This document shows positions 15,589-23,361 of a stretch of 64,000 nucleotides of DNA, one piece after another (position 1 is the first letter of the stretch; each line of letters opens with the position of its first letter). The notes under the pieces are model-generated. The model saw only the letters and a list, made by a program, of their open reading frames with translations, had not been told where the DNA came from and ran no database searches. The DNA comes from RYN-230 sp963793825 (GTDB lineage: Bacteria; Actinomycetota; Actinomycetes; Streptosporangiales; Streptosporangiaceae): NCBI GenBank assembly GCA_963793825.1, contig CAWCBE010000003.1:124001-188000 (forward strand), given 5' to 3'. Position numbers and translations under genes: made by a program.

Positions 15589-16253
15589 GCATCGAGATCT
15601 TGCTGGTCGATGACCAGGAGCTGGTCCGGGCCGGGTTCCGGATGGTGCTCGACGCCCAGGACGACATGTCGGTGGTGGGCGAGGCCGGTGACGGCCTGGC
15701 CGCTATCCAGCTGCTCGCGTCCCGGCCCGCGGACGTCGTGGTGATGGACGTGCGGATGCCCCGGCTGGACGGGATCGAGGCCACCCGGCGCATCTGCCAG
15801 GCCGGTGACCGGCCCCGCGTGCTCATGCTCACCACCTTCGACCTCGATGAATACGCCTACGCGGCGCTCAAGGCGGGGGCCAGCGGGTTCCTGCTCAAGG
15901 ACGTCCCGCCGGAGGAACTGCTGTTCGCCATCCGGGCGGTGCATTCCGGGGACGCCGTGGTCGCGCCGTCCACCACCCGGCGGCTGATCGACCGGTTCGC
16001 GCCGCTGTTCCCGGCGGGGGACTCCCCCGCGCCTCCCGCGCTGGACTGCCTCACCAGCCGGGAACGCGAGGTGCTGGCGCACGTGGCCCAGGGGCTGTCC
16101 AACGCCGAGATCGCCCAGCGGCTGTTCGTGTCCGAGGCCACGGTGAAGACGCATGTGGGCCGGGTGCTGGCCAAGCTGGGCCTGCGTGACCGGGTGCAGG
16201 CCGTGGTATTCGCCTACGAGACCGGGCTGGTCCGCGCCCGCGGCCTGGCCTGA
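15585..16253 (+). CDS. Response regulator, NarL/LuxR family
   Basis: 222-aa DNA-binding regulator partnering the preceding kinase. The receiver domain has acidic DD at 9-10, phospho-acceptor Asp55 in VVVMDVRMPR, the Thr in MLTTF and the Lys in FLLKD. The C-terminal LuxR-type helix-turn-helix lies at about 155-215 (LTSREREVLAHVAQGLSNAEIAQRL... VKTHVGRVLAKLGLRDR). The GTG start is fixed by the 4-bp overlap with the kinase stop. A strong hairpin terminator follows. Confidence 0.92.
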   Translation: MSIEILLVDDQELVRAGFRMVLDAQDDMSVVGEAGDGLAAIQLLASRPADVVVMDVRMPRLDGIEATRRICQAGDRPRVLMLTTFDLDEYAYAALKAGASGFLLKDVPPEELLFAIRAVHSGDAVVAPSTTRRLIDRFAPLFPAGDSPAPPALDCLTSREREVLAHVAQGLSNAEIAQRLFVSEATVKTHVGRVLAKLGLRDRVQAVVFAYETGLVRARGLA

Positions 16254-16291
16254 GCCGGGCCGGTCAGCGCGGCGCGCCCACCGCCTCGGAC

Positions 16292-16329
16292 GCACGGCCG
16301 GGTCACCCCCCAGGGTGACCCGGCCGTGC
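16292..16329. terminator. Strong bidirectional hairpin terminator
   Basis: Perfect 17-bp stem (16292-16308 with 16313-16329, starting GCACGGCCGGG) and a 4-nt CCCA loop between the convergent response-regulator and small membrane-protein genes. Confidence 0.8.
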
Positions 16330-16340
16330 CCGCCCCGCGA

Positions 16341-16550
16341 TCAGGCCTTGCCGGCTGTCTCCCGGTATAGCGACCAGCCCAGCCCGGCGACGATGGCGAG
16401 CGGCAGCAGCCACCAGGCGTTCACCCCGGCCACGTGGACCAGCAGGGCGGTCAGCGCGAGCGCGGTCACGACGACCGCCGCGCCGCGCCAGTCGTCGCCG
16501 ATGACGAAGTCGTACCAGAACGCGCCGAACGAGCGCAGCCAGCGGCTCAT
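16341..16550 (-). CDS. Small two-helix membrane protein
   Basis: 69-aa protein with two hydrophobic helices (about 23-40 and 45-60) and a short N-terminal segment MSRWLRSFGAFWYDFVIGDDWRG. Its ATG overlaps the stop of the COG4280-like permease gene by 4 bp, so it is probably an accessory subunit of that permease. No family name is assigned. Confidence 0.7.
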   Translation of the reverse strand: MSRWLRSFGAFWYDFVIGDDWRGAAVVVTALALTALLVHVAGVNAWWLLPLAIVAGLGWSLYRETAGKA

Positions 16551-17350
16551 CGGATTCCCTCCTCAGACGTGACCGGGCTGGCCGGCCCGGTGGCCGCGGC
16601 CACCGCGGCCGGCGCCAGGGAAGCCTCCCTGGCCCGGCGCAGCAGCACGGCGTAGCCGATGGTGGCCAGCGCGATGAACGGGATGACGCCCAGCAGCGCC
16701 GCGTCGTTGCCGGGCCACTTCACCCCGGCCCCTTCGGCGCCCCAGAAGGTGCCGAACGAGGTGAGCATGATGCCCACCACCCACTTCATGGTGTTCTCCG
16801 GGACCCGGGCCAGCGGCGCCCGGGCCGCCACCCCGACCGCGGCGATGACCAGCACGGCCGCGGCCGCGCCCAGCGTGGCCAGGCCGATGTTGCCCTGGTT
16901 GTCGCCGAACGTGATGACGATGAACACCACTTCCAGGCCTTCCAGCAGGACGCCCTTGAAGGCCAGGGTGAACGCGTACCAGTCGCGGACGCCGTGCCGG
17001 CCGCCAGCCTCCGCGGCCCGGGCGGCGGCCACCTGGCGCTCATAGATGCCCGCCTCGTCATGCAGGCCCTTGTAGCCCGCGAAGCGCAGGATGGCTTTGC
17101 GCAGCCACATCATGCCGAATACGGCGAGCAGCGCGCCCACGATCAGCCGGAGCGCGCCGATCGGGAACAGGGTGAGGGCGGGCCCCACCGCGGCCACGAC
17201 CACCGCGAGCACGACCAGCGCCACCGCCATGCCCTGGAAGGTGGACCGCCACTCCCTGGTCAGCCCGGCCGCGAGGATGATGGTCAGTGCCTCGACCGCC
17301 TCCACCGCGCAGGCGATGAACACGGTGAGCACGAGGGCAACGGAATTCAC
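16547..17350 (-). CDS. COG4280/FTR1-like integral membrane protein, probable metal permease
   Basis: 267-aa protein with about seven membrane helices. Two acidic motifs inside helices, CAVEAVEALTII near 13 and VLLEGLEVVFIVITFGDNQG near 135, resemble the REGxE motifs of FTR1-type iron permeases, and the overall pattern fits the COG4280 group of predicted membrane proteins. The start is placed at GTG 17350, preceded by GGAGG; an in-frame start at 17419 would add a non-conserved leader. Co-translated with the 69-aa membrane protein and divergent from a ChrB-like gene, which suggests metal or oxyanion handling (inference). Confidence 0.7.
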   Translation of the reverse strand: MNSVALVLTVFIACAVEAVEALTIILAAGLTREWRSTFQGMAVALVVLAVVVAAVGPALTLFPIGALRLIVGALLAVFGMMWLRKAILRFAGYKGLHDEAGIYERQVAAARAAEAGGRHGVRDWYAFTLAFKGVLLEGLEVVFIVITFGDNQGNIGLATLGAAAAVLVIAAVGVAARAPLARVPENTMKWVVGIMLTSFGTFWGAEGAGVKWPGNDAALLGVIPFIALATIGYAVLLRRAREASLAPAAVAAATGPASPVTSEEGIR

Positions 17351-17430
17351 GTAACCTCCACGAGCGCCGCCCGTGACGGCGCTGTCCCGCATCGCCGCGC
17401 GGGTGGCGCGGGATGACACTTCTCCTCTGG

Positions 17431-17436
17431 CACAAT
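17431..17436 (+). promoter_or_regulatory. -10-like box CACAAT before the ChrB-like gene
   Basis: CACAAT, a 6-nt spacer and the ATG at 17443; it fits the leaderless pattern with one mismatch to TANNNT. Confidence 0.4.
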
Positions 17437-17442
17437 GGCGCC

Positions 17443-17997
17443 ATGGCTGATGTCGGCAGCGTGGCTGACGGCGGCTGGCTGGTTCTCATCTACCGGGTGC
17501 CGTCCGAGCCGAGCCGGCTGCGCTCCGCAGTGTGGCGGCGGCTCAAGAGCCTGGGCGCGATCTACCTGCAGAACTCTGCCGCGGCCTTGCCCGCCAGCCC
17601 CAGCGCCGAGCGCGCCCTGCGCAAGCTGCGCAGCCAGATCCTGGAGATGGGCGGCACCGCCGCGCTGCTGTCCTGCCAGGTGCTGGCGGGTGAGGCTGAG
17701 GTGCGGGCCGCGTTCCAGGCCGCGCGCGACGATGAGTACGAAGAGATCGTAGATCGCTGCGAGGACTTCCTGGCCCAGGTGCGCAAGGAATACGTGGCCA
17801 ACCACTTCACCTATGCCGAACTGGAAGAGAACGAAGTCGACCTGGTGAAGCTGCGCAACTGGTTCGCGCGGGTGCGGCAGCGGGACGCCTTCGGGGCCAG
17901 CGGCCGCCCGGCGGCCGAGAAGGGCCTGGAGGCCTGCCAGCAGTCGCTCGACGACTACGCCGCCCGGGTGTACGCGGCCGAGGAAGAGGGGCACTGA
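17443..17997 (+). CDS. ChrB-like chromate resistance protein (N-terminal domain type)
   Basis: 184-aa soluble protein. WLVLIYRVPSEPSRLRSAVWRRLKSLGAIYLQNSAAALP is the hallmark start of the ChrB N-terminal domain, followed by a helical region with ERALRKLRSQILEMGG, EYEEIVDRCEDFL and FTYAELEENEVDLVKLRNWFARV. ChrB proteins regulate or assist chromate resistance, usually beside a ChrA transporter; here the neighbour is the divergent COG4280-like permease instead. The C-terminal chromate-resistance domain of full-length ChrB is absent. ATG 17443 is chosen over the in-frame ATG at 17413 because of domain start and promoter spacing. Confidence 0.75.
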   Translation: MADVGSVADGGWLVLIYRVPSEPSRLRSAVWRRLKSLGAIYLQNSAAALPASPSAERALRKLRSQILEMGGTAALLSCQVLAGEAEVRAAFQAARDDEYEEIVDRCEDFLAQVRKEYVANHFTYAELEENEVDLVKLRNWFARVRQRDAFGASGRPAAEKGLEACQQSLDDYAARVYAAEEEGH

Positions 17998-18157
17998 GCC
18001 GCTGGCCTGCGGCGCACCCGGCCTCTTCGGGCCACCGGCCACGGCTCACCTCCTGGTTTCCGCGGCCCTGGCCACCGCGGCCCCACTACCCACCGCACCC
18101 CCCGCCATCCCGCTGCTGGACGCTCTCCCATGTCAACCCGGTCAGGATAACATTTGT

Positions 18158-18188
18158 CAGATCTTAAAAGTGACAGCTGTTAGATCTG
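18158..18188. promoter_or_regulatory. CAGATCT-N17-AGATCTG inverted repeat
   Basis: Perfect 7-bp arms separated by 17 bp in an AT-rich stretch 77-107 bp before the substrate-binding protein gene. An ACAGCTGT palindrome lies between the arms. It is a likely operator or promoter element of the ABC importer operon; the regulator is unknown. Confidence 0.45.
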
Positions 18189-18202
18189 TATCGTGACGAA
18201 CG

Positions 18203-18220
18203 CTTAACCTGGCCGTCACC
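18203..18220 (+). promoter_or_regulatory. Weak PHO-box-like direct repeat
   Basis: CTTAACC and CGTCACC, spaced 11 bp, each match 5 of 7 positions of the Streptomyces PhoP unit GTTCACC. Considered only because the operon ends in a phosphoesterase remnant. Confidence 0.25.
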
Positions 18221-18264
18221 GACCAGACACCCGCTGTACGGACGGCTCGTGCACGCTGCCGCTC

Positions 18265-19341
18265 ATGAAGCGCATCTCACGGCGACGCAACTTCCTCCTG
18301 ATCACAGGCATCCTCGGTGCCGGCGTGGTGGCCATCGCCGGCTGTTCCTCCTCGGGCAACTCATCGGCCAGCTCGACGAGCTCCGCCAAGACGACCGCGA
18401 GCAAGACCACCCTGGTGGTGTACTCGGCCCAGGGTTACGACCATGCGATGACCGCGGCGTTCACCAAGGCCACCGGGATCCCGGTGAAGCTGGACGACAA
18501 CTCCACCGGCCCGCTGCTGACCCAGATCGAGGCGTCCAAGAACAACCCGAACTGGGGCCTGCTCTGGGTGGACGGCGCCACCGCCTTCGCTGGCCTGGAC
18601 CAGCAGGGCCTGCTGCAGAGGGGCTTCGAGCCCAGCGTGTCCTGGAACTCCCTGGGCCAGCAGTCGCTGCCCGCCAACAAGAGCTACACCCCGACCGGCG
18701 TGACCCTGATGGCCGCCCTGGTCTACGACAAGGCCAGGGTGAGCAGCCCGCCGTCCACCTGGCAGGAGCTGCTCCAGCCGCAGTGGAAGGGCGCGGTCGG
18801 CATGAACGACCCGTCCCAGTCCGGCCCCACCTACCCGTTCATCGCGGGCATGATGAACTCCCTGGGCGGAGTCAGCGCGGGCCAGAATTACTTCAGCCAG
18901 CTCAAGGCCAGCGGCCTGATCATCCACCCGACTAACGGGCCGACGCTGCAGGCGCTGACCAGCGGCCAGATCAAGCTCGCGCTGGTGCAGAGCTCCGCGG
19001 GCATCGGCGCGGCGCTGGGCGACAAGAAGCTTGTCGTCAAGTACCTGCCCCCGGTGACCCTGCTGCCCAGCGCGATCGGCATCGACGCCAAGGCGCCGGC
19101 CGCCGAGCGGGCCGAGGCGGAGAAGTTCATCACGTTCGTGCTCTCCCCGGCCGGCCAGAAGGTCATGCAGAGCGGCGACCCGACCGGTGACTCGCTGTAC
19201 TACCCGGTGTTGCAGGGGGTCAGCCCGCTGCCCGCGCTGCCCACCCTGTCCGGCGTGCAGACGCAGTCCATCGACCCGTACGTGTGGGGCCCGAAGGAGG
19301 CCACCATCAACACCTGGTTCGACTCCAACATCGTTCGCTGA
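18265..19341 (+). CDS. ABC importer substrate-binding lipoprotein (iron/phosphonate type)
   Basis: 358-aa periplasmic-binding-type lipoprotein. The signal has a twin-arginine-like SRRRNFLL and a lipobox ending AIAGC with lipidated Cys27, followed by a Ser/Ala/Thr linker. The mature part begins TTLVVYSAQGYDHAMTAAFTKATGIPVKL, typical of family 1 extracellular solute-binding proteins that carry ferric iron, thiamine or 2-aminoethylphosphonate. WQELLQPQWKGAVGMNDPSQSGPTY is a conserved family segment. The conserved adjacent tyrosines of ferric-binding proteins are not obvious, so iron is not assured. First gene of a three-gene importer operon. Confidence 0.88.
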   Translation: MKRISRRRNFLLITGILGAGVVAIAGCSSSGNSSASSTSSAKTTASKTTLVVYSAQGYDHAMTAAFTKATGIPVKLDDNSTGPLLTQIEASKNNPNWGLLWVDGATAFAGLDQQGLLQRGFEPSVSWNSLGQQSLPANKSYTPTGVTLMAALVYDKARVSSPPSTWQELLQPQWKGAVGMNDPSQSGPTYPFIAGMMNSLGGVSAGQNYFSQLKASGLIIHPTNGPTLQALTSGQIKLALVQSSAGIGAALGDKKLVVKYLPPVTLLPSAIGIDAKAPAAERAEAEKFITFVLSPAGQKVMQSGDPTGDSLYYPVLQGVSPLPALPTLSGVQTQSIDPYVWGPKEATINTWFDSNIVR

Positions 19342-19396
19342 TGGGCGACCGGAAGACCAGCCCGGACCGGCGCCGGGGCACGCGGGGCCTGCTCCG

Positions 19397-21193
19397 GTGA
19401 CCGTTCCCCCCGAGGTGCTCGTGCCCGGCCCGGCTGCGGCCGGGCCGGGCACCCGGCGCTGGCGCCGCCCGGCCGCGCCCCGCGGGCTGACGGCCGCGAG
19501 CGGCCGGCTCGGCCTGCCGCTGTTCTGGGCGGCGCTCATCCTCTTCATCCTGGTGCCCTGCGCCAGCTCGCTGCTGCTGGCCATCTCGCCGCGGCTGTTC
19601 GACCAGGGCTCGCAGTGGTTCACGCTGACCTACCTGGGCCAGGCATTCACCGGGGCGACGGCCATCGCCATCACCAACTCGCTGTGGGTGAGCAGCGCCG
19701 CGGCCGTGCTGGGGCTGGCCATCGGGTTCCCGATCGCGTGGCTGGCCGGCCGCACCACCCTGCCCGGGCGCAGGTTCGTCCCGGGCAGCATGTGGCTGGT
19801 CCTGCTGCTGCCCTCCTGGCTGCCCGCGCTGGGCTGGGAGCGCCTGGTGGAGCCGGATGGCGTGATGTACCGGGTCGGGCTGGACTGGCCCTGGGGCACC
19901 CACGCCATCATGGGGCCGTTCGGCGTGGTGTTCCTGCTCGGCCTGCGCTCGGTGCCGTTCACCTACCTGGCCGTCACCGCCGCGCTGGCCGGCCTGGGCC
20001 AGGAGTTCGAGGACGCGGCCCGGGTGCACGGTGCGAACCGGGTGGGGACGCTGCGGCTGATCTGGCCGATGCTGGCCCCGGCCATCTGGTCCGCGCTGGC
20101 CATCGGGTTCGCCGAGTCGATCAGCGACTTCGGGGTGGCGGCCACGCTCGCCTACAACTCCAACTTCAGCCTGGCCACCTACCAGCTGTACGCCGCGATC
20201 GGCAACTTCCCGCCCAATTTCCCGCTCGCCTCGGCCATGGGCACGCTGCTCGTCGCGGCGGTGGCCATCCCGCTGGCCCTGCAGGCCCGGGCGCTGCGCG
20301 GCCGGTCCTACCAGTTCCTGTCCGGCCGGAACCGGCAGGTCATCCGGCGCCAGCTGAGCCGCCCGGCGGCGATCGCGGCGGCGGCCGGGGTGGGGCTGTT
20401 CTACCTGATCGCCCTGGGCGTGCCCGCCTTCGGCGCGGTCAGCGCGTCGCTGCTCGGCGATTACGGCGGGTCGTTCACGCTGACCCTGGCCAACTACCGG
20501 GCGCTACTGCACGAGGCGGGCCAGATCGGCCCGCTGGAACGCTCGCTCATCTACGCGACGATCAGCGCGTTCATCGCGGTGGTCGGCGGGTTCGTCGCCG
20601 CCTGGCTGCTCACTCAGCGGCGCAGCAGGACGAAGTCGTCCAAGGCGCTTGACTTCCTGCTGCTGGCCGCGATCGCGCTGCCCAGCGTGGTGTTCGCGGC
20701 CGGCTACATCTTCGCCTACAACCTGCCTGTCTGGTCCAGGATCGGCGTCAACCTGTACCAGACCGCCCAGCTGCTGATCATCGCGTACGCGGCGTCCAGC
20801 CTGCCGACCAACGCCCGGGTGCTGGTCGGCGCGGTCTCCCAGCTGCAGCCGTCGCTGAAGGACGCGGCCCGCGCGCACGGCGCGGGCGGGGCGGCCGCCT
20901 GGTTCCGCGGCGTGCTGCCGGTGGTGTCCCGGCCGATCACGGCGGCCTGGCTGCTGACGTTCTGCGGGGTGTTCCTGGAGCTGCCGATCTCGCAGCTGCT
21001 GTACGCGCCCGGCTCGCCGCCGGCCGCCATTGCCATCGAGGACAACCTGAGTAACTATCACTTCGGCGTCGGCATGGCCCAGGCGGTGCTCGCCGTCGGC
21101 ATCGCCCTGGCCGCGGTCCTGGCCGTGCTCGGCGGCTACCGGCTGCTCGCCCCGGCCGGCTGGCGCAGGATCGGAGGAACCACCCGTGGCTGA
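19397..21193 (+). CDS. ABC importer permease, two fused domains
   Basis: 598-aa inner-membrane permease with two BPD_transp_1 domains in one chain, about 12 helices, as in FbpB/AfuB and PhnU/V-like systems. The EAA loops are visible in both halves: GLGQEFEDAARVHGANRVGTLRLIWPML near 197-224 and LQPSLKDAARAHGAGGAAAWFRGVLPVV near 482-510. GTG 19397 is the first in-frame start after the binding-protein gene, 55 bp downstream. Its stop overlaps the start of the ATPase gene by 8 bp. Confidence 0.88.
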   Translation: MTVPPEVLVPGPAAAGPGTRRWRRPAAPRGLTAASGRLGLPLFWAALILFILVPCASSLLLAISPRLFDQGSQWFTLTYLGQAFTGATAIAITNSLWVSSAAAVLGLAIGFPIAWLAGRTTLPGRRFVPGSMWLVLLLPSWLPALGWERLVEPDGVMYRVGLDWPWGTHAIMGPFGVVFLLGLRSVPFTYLAVTAALAGLGQEFEDAARVHGANRVGTLRLIWPMLAPAIWSALAIGFAESISDFGVAATLAYNSNFSLATYQLYAAIGNFPPNFPLASAMGTLLVAAVAIPLALQARALRGRSYQFLSGRNRQVIRRQLSRPAAIAAAAGVGLFYLIALGVPAFGAVSASLLGDYGGSFTLTLANYRALLHEAGQIGPLERSLIYATISAFIAVVGGFVAAWLLTQRRSRTKSSKALDFLLLAAIALPSVVFAAGYIFAYNLPVWSRIGVNLYQTAQLLIIAYAASSLPTNARVLVGAVSQLQPSLKDAARAHGAGGAAAWFRGVLPVVSRPITAAWLLTFCGVFLELPISQLLYAPGSPPAAIAIEDNLSNYHFGVGMAQAVLAVGIALAAVLAVLGGYRLLAPAGWRRIGGTTRG

Positions 21194-22367
21194 GCAGATC
21201 TCCGTGGAGGCGGTCAGCAAGACGTACCTGGGCGGTAACCAGGCCTTGACCGACGTCTCGCTGGAGGTCGAGGCGGGCACCTTCCTGGTCCTGCTCGGCC
21301 CGTCCGGCTCGGGCAAGACCACGCTGCTGCGCTGCGTGGCCGGGATCGAGCGGCTGACCTCGGGCCGGATCGCGATCGGGGGCCGGACCGTGGCGGACGG
21401 CCGGGCGCACGTCCCGCCGGACCAGCGCGACCTGTCCATGGTGTTCCAGGACTATGCGCTGTGGCCGCACCTGACCGCGCACGACAACGTGGCGTTCGCG
21501 CTGCGCCGGCGCAAGCTGCCGCGGGCCCAGGCCCGGGAGCGGGCGGCCGCCATGCTGAACCGGGTCGGCCTGGGCGCGCTCGGCCAGCGCTACCCCAACG
21601 AGCTGTCCGGCGGCGAGCAGCAGCGGGTCGCGCTGGCCCGGGCCCTGGTCGCCGACACCGGGCTGGTGCTGTGCGACGAGCCGCTCTCCAACCTGGACGC
21701 GGACCTGCGGGAACGGATGCGGCTGGAGATCTCCGCGCTGGTCAGGGAGGCCGGCGCGACCACCGTCTACATCACCCATGACCAGGCGGAGGCGTTCGCC
21801 CTGGCCGACCGGGTCGGCATCCTGGAGAAGGGGCGGCTGGTCCAGCTGGGCACGCCGGAGGAGATCTACACCGCGCCGGCCACCCCGTTCGTGGCCCGGT
21901 TCACCGGCCTGTCCGGCGAGTTCCCGGTGCTGGTCCGGCGGGTCATCGGTGACGGGCTGTTCGAGGTCGCCCCGTCCGGCGCGGCGCAGGCACGGCCGTT
22001 CCACGCCCGCGGCAGCCATCGGCCATCCAGCGGCGCGGCCGGGCTGGTGATGATCCGGCCCACCGGGGTCCGGCTGGTCAGCAGCACCTCCGGCGAGCAC
22101 CATCTGGCGGGCATCGTGGCCGACGTGGCGTTCCGTGGGAGAGGTTATGAGCACGCCATCGACATCCCCGGGCAGGGACGGCTGACCAGCGTCTTCGCCG
22201 ACACCCGGACGCACCGCGGGGAGAACGTCGGGCTGCGGCTGGACCCGGCCGGGTGCCACGTCTTCGCGGCCGGCCCCGCGGGCGCCGGGGCGGACGGCCG
22301 GACGGAGCCGGGCGGCCCGCCGGTCGCCTCCGCGGCCAGCAACGGGGCGGCCCGCCCGGCCGGCTGA
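21186..22367 (+). CDS. ABC importer ATPase
   Basis: 393-aa ATP-binding subunit of the importer. Walker A GPSGSGKTT, Q-loop FQDYALWPHLTAHDNVAF, signature LSGGEQQR, Walker B LVLCDEPLSNLD and switch His in ITHDQAEA are all present. The C-terminal part (about 250-370) is a TOBE-like regulatory domain, with a low-complexity tail. The GTG is preceded by CGGAGGAACC and overlaps the permease gene. Substrate follows the binding protein: iron(III), phosphonate or related solute. Confidence 0.9.
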   Translation: MAEQISVEAVSKTYLGGNQALTDVSLEVEAGTFLVLLGPSGSGKTTLLRCVAGIERLTSGRIAIGGRTVADGRAHVPPDQRDLSMVFQDYALWPHLTAHDNVAFALRRRKLPRAQARERAAAMLNRVGLGALGQRYPNELSGGEQQRVALARALVADTGLVLCDEPLSNLDADLRERMRLEISALVREAGATTVYITHDQAEAFALADRVGILEKGRLVQLGTPEEIYTAPATPFVARFTGLSGEFPVLVRRVIGDGLFEVAPSGAAQARPFHARGSHRPSSGAAGLVMIRPTGVRLVSSTSGEHHLAGIVADVAFRGRGYEHAIDIPGQGRLTSVFADTRTHRGENVGLRLDPAGCHVFAAGPAGAGADGRTEPGGPPVASAASNGAARPAG

Positions 22368-22544
22368 GGGCGGCCCGCCCGGCCGCCACCCCAGCGTTGG
22401 CCTGGCTGGCGCGCGATATTCACCCAGGTGCTCCCGGGCGCTGCATTCCCTCAGCAGGCTGCTGCGCGGGCGCGGGTACCCGCATCCGCGCCCGCGCACA
22501 GCAGGCCGCCGAGCACCACCCCGGTAGCGCAGGCCTGCGACGGC

Positions 22545-23255
22545 CAGCGGGCTGATTCCCCGGACGACCGGTTCCCGGCCACCCTGCCGCCGGGGCCCTT
22601 CGCCGGGTCGTACCAGAACGCGGCCGGCCACGCCGTCGCGCCACCCCAGGGCGAGATCGAGAACCCCAGCCCCACGCCGGGCACCAACAACAACTACGCA
22701 CAGGACGGCTACAACATCGACGGCACGGTGAACACGTCGCCCTACACGCTGCCGCCGCAGAAGACCGGCCACCCGGGTACTCCACCCTGGCCGCCTTCGG
22801 GAATTTCACCGCGCGGGCCATCGCGGCCGTGCCGGGCAACCGCACGCCGTGGCGGTCCACCGCGCTCTTCGTCACATTCGATGAAAGCGGCGGCTACTAC
22901 GACTCCGGTTACATCCAGCCGGTCAGCTTCTTCGGCGACGGTCCCCGGGTGCCGATGATCCTGGTGTCGCCGTACGCGCGCCGCGGCGCGGTCGGCCACA
23001 CCTGCAACGACCACGTGTCGATCCTGAAGTTCATCGAGGCGAACTGGGGCCTCGGGCCGCTGTCGGCGCACAGCGAGGACAACCTGCCCAACGCAACACC
23101 CGAGGCCAACGCGCCGGCCGACCGGCCGGCCGGCGATCGGCAACATGATGACCATGTTCGACTTCGACCGCCCGGACTTCGCGGCCCTCCGGCTGCCGCG
23201 GTACGCGGGGCCTGCCGGCGCCCGGGCACCGGCCGTCAGCGGCCTGCTCCGCTGA
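22545..23255 (+). pseudogene. Broken phosphoesterase (acid phosphatase/phospholipase C family)
   Basis: Three pieces in different frames. An N-side piece reads PDDRFPATLPPGPFAGSYQNAAG; the main piece is TALFVTFDESGGYYDS ... VPMILVSPYARRGAVGHTCNDHVSILKFIEANWGL, diagnostic of the phosphoesterase family; a last piece, MMTMFDFDRPDFAAL ... SGLLR, ends at the TGA 23253-23255. The usual N-terminal half (signal peptide, QENHSFD-type motif) is missing and there are at least two frame changes. It lies directly downstream of the importer operon and may once have supplied its substrate (inference). Confidence 0.7.
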
Positions 23256-23348
23256 CCCCGCGCGGCGGTGGCTGCCCCCGGGCAGGCAGCCACCGCACCC
23301 GGCCCGCTCACCATGCCTGACGCGGGATCGGCCCGGCCGGTCAGGGGC

Positions 23349-23354
23349 TAGCAT
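23349..23354 (+). promoter_or_regulatory. -10 box TAGCAT, leaderless start of pepA
   Basis: TAGCAT, a 7-nt spacer and the GTG at 23362. Confidence 0.5.
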
Positions 23355-23361
23355 CGTTGCC

